Source of the DNA: Chthoniobacterales bacterium
Lineage (GTDB): Bacteria; Verrucomicrobiota; Verrucomicrobiae; Chthoniobacterales; UBA10450
Reading direction: 5' to 3'
NCBI GenBank assembly: GCA_003244125.1
Contig: QHBL01000188.1
Span: 397-5,459 of the forward strand
Length of the DNA: 5,063 bases
Position 1 is the first letter of the stretch; every line of letters starts with the position of its first letter. The translations under genes were made by a program, and so were the position numbers. The notes beneath the pieces were generated by a model. That model made no database searches and was not told the DNA's origin. It was given only the letters and a program-made list of their open reading frames with translations. Positions 1 through 5,063 of the stretch are shown here, piece by piece.

Positions 1-309
1 GTGAGCGTGACGGAGCGGACGCGGGAAATCGGCACGCGAATGGCGGTGGGCGCGCACGGGCGCGACATCCTCACGCAATTCCTCATCGAAGCGGTGTCGC
101 TCAGCGCCGTTGGAGGACTGCTCGGCATCGCGTTGGGAATTGCCGCTTCCAAAGCATTGTCGGCTTGGAAAAACTGGCCGTCGCTTATCTCGCCTGGGTC
201 AATCGTGCTCGCGTTTCTTGTCAGCGCGGCCGTCGGGATATTCTTTGGATTTTATCCAGCGCGAACGGCGGCGCGGCTCGATCCCATCGACGCCTTACGT
301 TACGAATAA
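1..309 (+). CDS. MacB/FtsX-type ABC transporter permease, C-terminal part (5' end outside the window)
   Basis: This is the last 102 residues of an inner-membrane permease of the MacB/FtsX family, which works with a LolD/MacB-type ATPase in mechanotransmission-type export or lipoprotein handling. The stretch starts at SVTERTREIGTRMAVGA, the highly conserved cytoplasmic segment before the third transmembrane helix, and closes with the family signature YPARTAARLDPIDALRYE. Two hydrophobic segments are visible, at about residues 27-49 and 65-88, matching the last two of the four helices of this family. The GTG at position 1 is almost certainly an internal valine: relatives read LVSVTERTREIG here, and the periplasmic domain and first helices must lie to the left. 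The ending is very close to E. coli MacB, but such permeases are highly paralogous, so substrate and symbol are left open. The gene converges on the minus-strand block and ends in TAA. Confidence 0.93.
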   Translation: MSVTERTREIGTRMAVGAHGRDILTQFLIEAVSLSAVGGLLGIALGIAASKALSAWKNWPSLISPGSIVLAFLVSAAVGIFFGFYPARTAARLDPIDALRYE

Positions 310-321
310 GAACCCGCGCCT

Positions 322-352
322 CGTCATCCCGAGTGAAGCCGAGGGATCCCGC
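322..352. repeat. short dispersed-type intergenic repeat between convergent genes
   Basis: The 68-bp gap between the two converging genes contains a GTCATCCCGAG...CCGAGGGATCC element. It carries an inverted pair ATCCC (326-330) and GGGAT (343-347) with a 12-nt loop, and a direct pair CCGAG (329-333 and 339-343). Read on the minus strand it has the form GGGATCCCTCGGCTTC-ACTCGGGATGAC. From general knowledge, elements of this form recur in intergenic gaps of many bacterial genomes and give spurious ORF translations such as SEAEGSR or DPSASLGMT. Only one copy is present here, so the repeat status rests on recognition, not on copies in the window. It may serve as a bidirectional transcription barrier, but the stem is only 5 bp and no T-run follows. 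Confidence 0.55.
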
Positions 353-377
353 CGATCACGCAAGAGATTCATTTCGG

Positions 378-1187
378 CTACCCGCCCACAGCCTGATAAT
401 ACCCCAGACCGCGCTTCCACATGAAGTGTGCGGCGGCCCAGGTGATAACTAACCACCCGGCTTGAATGCCGATCGCTAGAGCTAACTCGGTCCCGCGCAG
501 GCGTTCGAGGAAGATGGCGATTGGGCAAAACAACTCGTAGTAGAACGGCAACCATTTCATCACGGCCTGGATACCGGCAGGCATGATGTCGATCGGGAAC
601 ATCTGCCCCCCGAGGAAGTATTCGAAAGAATAGACGATGAAGACAATGGTCGATATTTCGAGTATCCAGAACGCCATCATGGCTAAAGCATAAGTAATGA
701 AGAACTGGATGAACGCCGCCATGGCGAGGGATACAGTTGCCAGGAGCCAGGTCGAGACACTATGCGGTAGTTGCAGATAAGCTCTGAAGTAGAAGAAGAT
801 AAGGATGATCGGGACAATAGTGACGGCGGTATAAACAAGGCGGCCTGCGAGGAAGATGCTGGTGCGATAACCGAGATAGCTCAGTGGTTTGGTCAGAAAG
901 GAGTTGATCTGACCTTCGCGAATATCGGAAGCAATCTGCCAATCGTCCTCGGTGGGCGTAACCAGGTTCGAGACGAGGATCGTTAGGAGATAGTAATAAA
1001 TCATCGAGCCGTAGTTGTAGCCGCCGAAGCCCCGGCCACCTGGCTCTTTGAAAATCGCATTCCAGAGAAACACCGTGCCGGCGAGGGGGATGAGGCCAAA
1101 CAAGGCGCGAAGAAAGTAGTTCCAGCGATAAACAAAGGTATTCTGGAGGCCGATGGTGAAGACGGTGCCGTATTTGGCGGTTTGCAT
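378..1187 (-). CDS. ABC-2 family transporter permease (DUF990-like)
   Basis: A 269-residue integral membrane protein without signal peptide, with about six hydrophobic segments near residues 24-46, 60-77, 112-137, 145-174, 177-194 and 234-256. The pattern fits the ABC-2 type membrane family once called DUF990. It has an amphipathic cytoplasmic stretch DIREGQINSFLTKPLSYLGYR (split at residues 88-108) after helix 2, then GGQMFPIDIMP (193-203), KWLPFYY (211-217) with a following proline, and a C-terminal WKRGLGYYQAVGG (257-269). These proteins form the membrane channel of exporters and need a separate ATPase. Neither an ATPase nor the usual second permease gene is adjacent: upstream is pdxA and downstream is a convergent gene. 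The ATG overlaps the pdxA stop codon by one base and has no clear Shine-Dalgarno sequence, so translation is probably coupled to pdxA. The substrate cannot be told. It is the last gene of the minus-strand block and stops at TAG. Confidence 0.88.
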   Translation of the reverse strand: MQTAKYGTVFTIGLQNTFVYRWNYFLRALFGLIPLAGTVFLWNAIFKEPGGRGFGGYNYGSMIYYYLLTILVSNLVTPTEDDWQIASDIREGQINSFLTKPLSYLGYRTSIFLAGRLVYTAVTIVPIILIFFYFRAYLQLPHSVSTWLLATVSLAMAAFIQFFITYALAMMAFWILEISTIVFIVYSFEYFLGGQMFPIDIMPAGIQAVMKWLPFYYELFCPIAIFLERLRGTELALAIGIQAGWLVITWAAAHFMWKRGLGYYQAVGG

Positions 1188-1189
1188 CA
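1185..1189 (-). promoter_or_regulatory. TGATG stop/start overlap between pdxA and the ABC-2 permease gene
   Basis: On the minus strand the pdxA stop TGA (1189-1187) shares its A with the ATG (1187-1185) of the downstream permease gene. The preceding bases (GAGCTGGCTTCC) offer no good Shine-Dalgarno match. Such overlaps usually mean translational coupling by terminating ribosomes. The overlap is seen directly; the coupling is inferred. Confidence 0.6.
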
Positions 1190-2062
1190 GGAAGCCAGCT
1201 CGATAGCGAGATTGATTGCTGCGATCATACTCTCGGGCCGCGCGAGGTTCTTACCCGCTATCTCGAAGGCAGTGCCGTGGTCGGGACTGGTGCGCGGGTA
1301 GGGGAGACCGAGCGTGACATTCACGCCTTGATCAAATCCATGCAGCTTCAGTGGGATCAGTCCCTGGTCGTGATACATGCAGAGAGCGGCGTCCCATTTA
1401 CCCCGGGCGAGGTGATAGAAGAGAGTATCGGGGGAGATTGGGCCGTCGAAGACTGGTGAATGGTGATCGGTGAACGGTGACTGGTTTAGCTCCGAAATTG
1501 CCGGTCTGATGATATCGATTTCTTCCCGTCCGATCTTGCCCGATTCGCCGGCATGCGGGTTGAGGCCGGCTACAGCAATGCGCGGGGACTGTGTGCCGCG
1601 GCGGGTGAGAAAGTCAGCCAGTAGTTTCCCTACGCGAACTATCTCCGGAGTTGTCAGTGTGCCGGGCACGTCTCGCAATGGGATGTGCGTCGTGACCAGC
1701 GCGACAGTAATCGCGCCGGCGGTAAGGAGCATGGCATAGTTGCTCGTGCCCGTGCGATTGGCGAAGAACTCCGTCTGGCCTGGAAAGTGGAAGCCGATTT
1801 CGGCCATGCGCGCTTTGTGAATGGGGCCGGTAACGACGGCATCGATTTCATCTGAATTGGCCAGGCGCGCAGCTTCTTCGAGCGCGGCGAAGGCAAGACC
1901 AGCGGACACGCGCGTTGCCTCGCCGGGCGTCGTCTGGCCCCGCTCACCGATGACGCGGACGACAACGTCTCCGCGAAGCTGACCGGAAGCGAGCGCTTTG
2001 TCGATGACTTCCGGGCCAATACCGGCCGGGTCGCCAAGAGTTATGCCGATGCGAAGGGGCAT
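1187..2062 (-). CDS. pdxA: 4-hydroxythreonine-4-phosphate dehydrogenase
   Basis: PdxA oxidises 4-phosphohydroxy-L-threonine with NAD(P)+ in the cytoplasm. The product decarboxylates to the aminoacetone phosphate that PdxJ joins to deoxyxylulose 5-phosphate, giving pyridoxine 5'-phosphate (vitamin B6). Family motifs appear in order: ITLGDPAGIGPEV (7-19), DAVVTGPIHKA (74-84), PGQTEFF (94-100), TTHIPLRD (124-131), GLNPHAGE (166-173), MYHDQGLIPLK (229-239), GVNVTLGLPYPRTSPDHGTA (246-265). The three metal-ligand histidines expected from E. coli PdxA are H126, H170 and H231. At 291 residues it is shorter than E. coli PdxA (329). The missing part lies between the first strand/helix unit and residue 55, and an extra loop at 193-203 is encoded by a 7-bp tandem repeat. 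The usual substrate-contact histidine of GHTEF is Q96. The ATG fits the family N-terminus but lacks a clear Shine-Dalgarno sequence. A 31-bp gap separates it from the surA-like gene. Confidence 0.96.
   Translation of the reverse strand: MPLRIGITLGDPAGIGPEVIDKALASGQLRGDVVVRVIGERGQTTPGEATRVSAGLAFAALEEAARLANSDEIDAVVTGPIHKARMAEIGFHFPGQTEFFANRTGTSNYAMLLTAGAITVALVTTHIPLRDVPGTLTTPEIVRVGKLLADFLTRRGTQSPRIAVAGLNPHAGESGKIGREEIDIIRPAISELNQSPFTDHHSPVFDGPISPDTLFYHLARGKWDAALCMYHDQGLIPLKLHGFDQGVNVTLGLPYPRTSPDHGTAFEIAGKNLARPESMIAAINLAIELAS
1454..1485. repeat. 7-bp tandem repeat (YGGTGAN, four units plus a partial unit) inside pdxA
   Basis: On the + strand the units are TGGTGAA (1454-1460), TGGTGAT (1461-1467), CGGTGAA (1468-1474) and CGGTGAC (1475-1481), followed by a partial TGGT (1482-1485). 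Read in the pdxA frame (minus strand) they encode the loop N193 to P203 (NQSPFTDHHSPV region), just before the conserved GPISPDTLF. Because 7 is not a multiple of 3, the loop is not a simple amino acid repeat, and gain or loss of one unit would shift the frame. Heptamer tandem repeats of this general type are known as mobile or slippage-prone repeats in some bacterial groups. Whether this unit recurs elsewhere in the genome cannot be seen here. Confidence 0.85.
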
Positions 2063-2093
2063 CGAGCATTAATGAACTGTCGCGGCAGTTTAG

Positions 2094-3065
2094 CTAGAAA
2101 GTTTTGATGTAGGCTTTCTCGCGCAAACTCGCCAGCCAGTTTTCCTGCTTCTTCTGCGCTTCTTCCTGAAGCAGTTTCTTCTCGATATCGTTTCGAACTT
2201 CCGCCATAGGACGGGTGACGCCGCCGCGCTTCTCTTCTACTTTGAGAATGTAGTAGTTGCCGCCGACATCGATGATGTTGCTGATCTTTCCGGGCGCGAG
2301 ATTGAACGCGACTTTCTCCAGTGGCGCGGCCAGCGTTCCACGCTCGACCCAGCCCCAATCGCCTCCCAAATCGCGGGTGCTATCCTCCGAATAGATTTGC
2401 GCCATGCGATCGAACTCCGCTCCGTTAACCAGTTTGCTCAAAATCTCTTCCGCCATCGCCTTTTGCGCAGCCTGATCGGAAGCGCGCGCCGGAATCATAA
2501 TCATGCGCAATTTGATCTGCTCCTTACTGGTGAACTCATCGCGATGCTGGCGATAGTAGTCCTGGATCTTGTTAGGTGAGATCAATGTATCAAGCTGCGC
2601 GTTCTTGTGGCGCATTGCCTGCACGATCATCTTCTCCATCTCCACCTTCCTGAATTCACCCAAAGTATAATTCTGGGCCTGGAGCGTTTTCACGAAAGTG
2701 TGGCGATCACCGCCGAAATTCTCCTGAATAATCTCTTTGACCTGCTGGTCGAGGAAGTGGTCAGGAATCTGGTAGCCCTCTTTTTTGAAGGCCTGAATAA
2801 TGAGCTGCCGGTCGATAAGGTCCTTGAGCGCGGCCGCGCGAGCTTCCTTGATTTTGGCGGCCAATTCCTCTCCACGGAACTGGGAGCGGAGCAACCTTTC
2901 CTTGGGCGCCGAGAGATTGCGTACCTGTGAGTAGGTGATGACGTCGCTATTTACCAAAGCGGCGACTCCATCGATAACTTCAGGCTGCGCGGCAAGAGCG
3001 CCCCGGCAAAGTGGAGTTAACGGCAGAAGAATTGCAGCCAGAACTATAACGATAGAACGAACCAT
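2094..3065 (-). CDS. SurA-like periplasmic chaperone/peptidyl-prolyl isomerase with a single parvulin domain
   Basis: A 323-residue exported protein of the SurA/PpiC family, expected to help outer-membrane or other envelope proteins fold in the periplasm. Residues 1-26 form a signal peptide: a basic start, a hydrophobic core at 5-19, and a cleavage site near ALAA-Q (after 25 or 26). The SurA N-terminal chaperone domain follows, beginning EVIDGVAALVNSDVITYSQV (29-48) and running as helices to about 160. One parvulin domain covers about 181-278, with YSEDSTRDLGGDWGWVERG (225-243) and FNLAPGKISNII (254-265). A charged helical tail (285-318) completes the SurA-type core. E. coli SurA is longer (428 residues) and has two parvulin domains. 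Here the first parvulin histidine is replaced by M188 (LRMIM) and the last by Y272 (NYYILKV), so chaperone function is more likely than strong isomerase activity. The gene lies 3 bp after mfd and just before pdxA, as surA does in E. coli. The symbol is left open because of the different architecture. Confidence 0.9.
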   Translation of the reverse strand: MVRSIVIVLAAILLPLTPLCRGALAAQPEVIDGVAALVNSDVITYSQVRNLSAPKERLLRSQFRGEELAAKIKEARAAALKDLIDRQLIIQAFKKEGYQIPDHFLDQQVKEIIQENFGGDRHTFVKTLQAQNYTLGEFRKVEMEKMIVQAMRHKNAQLDTLISPNKIQDYYRQHRDEFTSKEQIKLRMIMIPARASDQAAQKAMAEEILSKLVNGAEFDRMAQIYSEDSTRDLGGDWGWVERGTLAAPLEKVAFNLAPGKISNIIDVGGNYYILKVEEKRGGVTRPMAEVRNDIEKKLLQEEAQKKQENWLASLREKAYIKTF

Positions 3066-3068
3066 ATG

Positions 3069-5063
3069 TCACAGCTTCCGGAGCAGCTCGAGAATCTCGG
3101 CCAGGCGCTCCTGGATTTTCGCTGCAACTAAACGAGGGAATTTGCCTGCGACAAGTATAAAATCCCCGCGCCGCGTGAGCATAAGCTTGTTCTCGCGCGT
3201 CTCGACCCGGGTGATCTGCTGGCGCGCGGCGGCGAGTTTGATTTCACTGAGCGACACCAGGTTCTTAACTGCGGGTGCAAGCGCGCCGAAGCGATCGCGC
3301 CATTCCTTTTGCAGACGATGGAGTTCCTCCAGAACCGTAATTTCAGCAAGGCGGCGGTAAGCCTGGATGCGCAGACCAGGATCTTCAATGTAAGCGCGTG
3401 GAATCAATGCCGGCACTTTGCCCGAGTCCGCCACGAGTTCAGCCTCGTTACCCGCAATGAAATCGAGCCGCAGCTCGACCTCGATTCTCCAGCGCGTTTT
3501 TTGCCCTTTGATTTGCGCGACAGCCTGCTTGAGCAGCTGGCAGTAGAGATCGAACCCGACGGCCATGATGTGGCCGCTCTGGGCCGTGCCGAGAATGCTG
3601 CCGGCGCCGCGAATTTCCAGGTCGCGCATGGCGATGCGAAAGCCGGCGCCGAGTGAGCTGTATTGTTTGATGGCGTTGATGCGTTTGCGCGCGGCACCCA
3701 CCGTCATCATTTCGCGCGGCAGCAGCAGGTAGGCGTAGGCCTTGTGCTCGGCGCGCCCCACCCGGCCACGCAATTGATAAAGATCAGCCAGCCCGAAGCG
3801 ATCGGCGCGATCGATGATGATGGTGTTGGCGTTGGGAATATCGAGGCCGCTCTCGATGATGGTGGTGCAGACGAGCACGTCGATTTTCCCTTGGACGAAG
3901 CGGTGCATGACGGCTTCGAGTTCATCGGAATCCATCTGGCCGTGGCCAAACTCAACCCGCGCCTGCGGGCAAAGCTCGGCGATGCGATCGCGCACCTTTT
4001 CGATGGACTGGACGCGGTTATGCAGAAAGTAAACCTGGCCCTGCCGCTCGAGCTCGCGATTGATGGCGTCGCGAATAATGCGTTCGTCGTAGCCGCAGAC
4101 GACGGTTTCGACGGGAAGACGATTCTGCGGCGGCGTCTCGATGGTGGACATGTCTTTGACGCCGACTAACGAGAGATAGAGCGTGCGCGGAATGGGCGTG
4201 GCGGAAAGAGTGAGCACATCGACGAAGCGAAATAGCTCCTTGAATTTTTCCTTGTGCAGAACGCCGAAGCGCTGCTCTTCATCGATCACGACCAGGCCGA
4301 GATTTTTGAAGACCACGTCGCCGGAAATGAGGCGATGAGTGCCGATGACGATATCGACGCCCCCTTCGCGCAGGAGTTGTAAGACTTTTTTCTGTTCGGC
4401 TTGCGAGCGGAAACGGCTCAACATCTCGATGCGCACCGGGTAATCGAGCATGCGCTGGCGAAAGGTTTCGAAGTGTTGCTGCGCCAGGACGGTGGTGGGC
4501 GCGAGGAGCGCCACTTGCTTGCCTTCCATTACGGCCTTGAAGGCGGCGCGAATGGCGACTTCAGTTTTGCCGAAACCGACGTCGCCGCAAATCAACCGAT
4601 CCATCGGGCGGGACTGTTCGAGATCGCGCTTGGTTTCGATGATCGCCTGCAATTGATCGGGCGTTTCGCGATAGGGGAAGGAATGTTCGAACTCGGCCTG
4701 CCATTTGGTGTCGTGACCAAATGCGTAGCCGGGATTAGTGTCGCGCGCGGCCTGGAGCGCGAGCATTTTGCCGGCGTAATCGATAATTGCGGCGGTCGCA
4801 TTTCGTTTCGCGCGCGACCATTTGGCATCGGCGAGGGAACTGAGTGTCGGCGATTTTTTCCCGACGCCGACGTAACGCGAAACCAGATAAGCCTGTTCGA
4901 GCGGAACGTAGAGCCGGGCTTCGTTGGCAAACTCCAGCGCCAGAACTTCCTGGCTGCCGCCGCCGGGCCCGGGCATTTCTGTGAGTTGGAGAAAGCGGCC
5001 GATGCCGTGCTCGAGGTGGACCACCAGATCGCCTTCGTTGAGCTCGCTGAAATCGATCTGCGC
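3069..5063 (-). CDS. mfd: transcription-repair coupling factor Mfd, C-terminal 664 residues (5' end outside the window)
   Basis: Mfd is a cytoplasmic ATP-driven DNA translocase that binds RNA polymerase stalled at lesions, pushes it off and recruits UvrA. Counting from the first in-window codon at 5063, the RNA-polymerase-interacting CarD-like domain covers about 8-66 ([28 protein letters not shown]). Helicase motifs follow: Walker A GDVGFGKT (160-167), DEEQ box (261-264), SAT (287-289), and motif [10 protein letters not shown] (430-437). The TRG translocation motif residues match E. coli R929, R953 and Q963 as R461, R485 and Q495, with identical spacing. The C-terminal regulatory domain D7 fills about 555-664. 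Compared with E. coli Mfd (1148 residues), only the UvrB-like N-terminal domains are missing, because they lie beyond the window edge. The GTG at 5024 is an internal valine: the open frame continues upstream as [13 protein letters not shown], so it is not the start. The stop is TGA, 3 bp before the surA-like ATG. Confidence 0.98.
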   Translation of the reverse strand, partial: AQIDFSELNEGDLVVHLEHGIGRFLQLTEMPGPGGGSQEVLALEFANEARLYVPLEQAYLVSRYVGVGKKSPTLSSLADAKWSRAKRNATAAIIDYAGKMLALQAARDTNPGYAFGHDTKWQAEFEHSFPYRETPDQLQAIIETKRDLEQSRPMDRLICGDVGFGKTEVAIRAAFKAVMEGKQVALLAPTTVLAQQHFETFRQRMLDYPVRIEMLSRFRSQAEQKKVLQLLREGGVDIVIGTHRLISGDVVFKNLGLVVIDEEQRFGVLHKEKFKELFRFVDVLTLSATPIPRTLYLSLVGVKDMSTIETPPQNRLPVETVVCGYDERIIRDAINRELERQGQVYFLHNRVQSIEKVRDRIAELCPQARVEFGHGQMDSDELEAVMHRFVQGKIDVLVCTTIIESGLDIPNANTIIIDRADRFGLADLYQLRGRVGRAEHKAYAYLLLPREMMTVGAARKRINAIKQYSSLGAGFRIAMRDLEIRGAGSILGTAQSGHIMAVGFDLYCQLLKQAVAQIKGQKTRWRIEVELRLDFIAGNEAELVADSGKVPALIPRAYIEDPGLRIQAYRRLAEITVLEELHRLQKEWRDRFGALAPAVKNLVSLSEIKLAAARQQITRVETRENKLMLTRRGDFILVAGKFPRLVAAKIQERLAEILELLRKL
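3075..3079 (-). promoter_or_regulatory. candidate ribosome binding site of the surA-like gene
   Basis: On the minus strand GGAAG lies 9 nt before the ATG at 3065, inside the last codons of mfd (context CTCCGGAAGCTGTGACAT). It supports this start, which also gives a proper signal peptide. The match is short and could be chance. Confidence 0.4.

Noticed and set aside
1..3. GTG at the window edge as a true start of a 102-residue protein
   Set aside because: The sequence matches the inside of MacB-type permeases (LVSVTERTREIG), so the codon is an internal valine and the gene is cut by the window.
326..347. ATCCC/GGGAT hairpin as an intrinsic terminator for the converging genes
   Set aside because: The stem is only 5 bp with a 12-nt loop and no T-run follows on either strand, so I list it only as a repeat.
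2075..2090. AACTG-N6-CAGTT hairpin in the 31-bp surA-like/pdxA gap as a terminator or regulator
   Set aside because: The stem is 5 bp and AT-leaning, with no T-run, so it is too weak to call. It could modestly affect pdxA translation.
3004..3012. Cysteine C20 of the SurA-like protein as a lipoprotein attachment site
   Set aside because: The residue before it is leucine (TPLC), which does not fit a lipobox, while ALAA-Q just after it is a good signal peptidase I site.
3663..4169. 168-residue open frame on the + strand opposite mfd
   Set aside because: It is antisense to highly conserved helicase motifs, has no recognisable domain, and is explained by the codon pattern of mfd. The same holds for the + strand frames at 2935-3360, 3309-3656 and 2607-2930.
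5022..5024. GTG as start codon of a shortened Mfd or Mfd-like helicase
   Set aside because: The frame stays open to the window edge and encodes the normal family sequence before VVHLEHG, so the gene is cut by the window rather than shortened.
1..5063. A new defence, mobile or RNA-based system in this window
   Set aside because: Nearly all bases are explained by five recognisable housekeeping or transport genes. There is no repeat-spacer array, no transposase or nuclease, and no structured non-coding stretch longer than 68 bp.

Overview
The window reads as ordinary chromosomal DNA from a free-living diderm (Gram-negative type) bacterium. A periplasmic SurA-type chaperone and a MacB-type permease support the diderm assignment. 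The moderately high GC, the MacB-like permease and an intergenic repeat of the 'GTCATCCCGAG...GAGGGATCC' kind seem most compatible with Verrucomicrobiota or Acidobacteriota. That placement is an impression from sequence style, not a demonstrated assignment.

Layout. On the + strand, positions 1-309 hold the 3' end of a MacB/FtsX-type ABC transporter permease whose start lies left of the window. A 68-bp convergent gap (310-377) follows, containing a short dispersed-type repeat. The rest of the window is one tightly packed block on the minus strand, read right to left: mfd (5063 to 3069, 5' end outside the window), a SurA-like periplasmic foldase with one parvulin domain (3065 to 2094), pdxA (2062 to 1187), and an ABC-2 family membrane protein (1187 to 378). 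Gaps between these genes are 3 bp, 31 bp and a 1-bp overlap (TGATG), so they very probably form one transcription unit with its promoter upstream of the window.

Functions. Mfd couples transcription to DNA repair, the SurA-like protein assists folding of envelope proteins, PdxA makes a vitamin B6 precursor, and the last gene is the membrane half of an exporter whose ATPase is not visible here. There is no obvious single pathway. The surA-pdxA order is the same as in the well-known E. coli surA-pdxA-rsmA operon, with mfd in front and a transporter gene in place of rsmA.

I found no RNA gene, CRISPR array, insertion sequence, phage gene or defence system, and no convincing new system. The details most worth a second look are a 7-bp tandem repeat embedded in frame in pdxA, an unusually compact PdxA N-terminal half, and loss of both usual parvulin histidines in the SurA-like protein.
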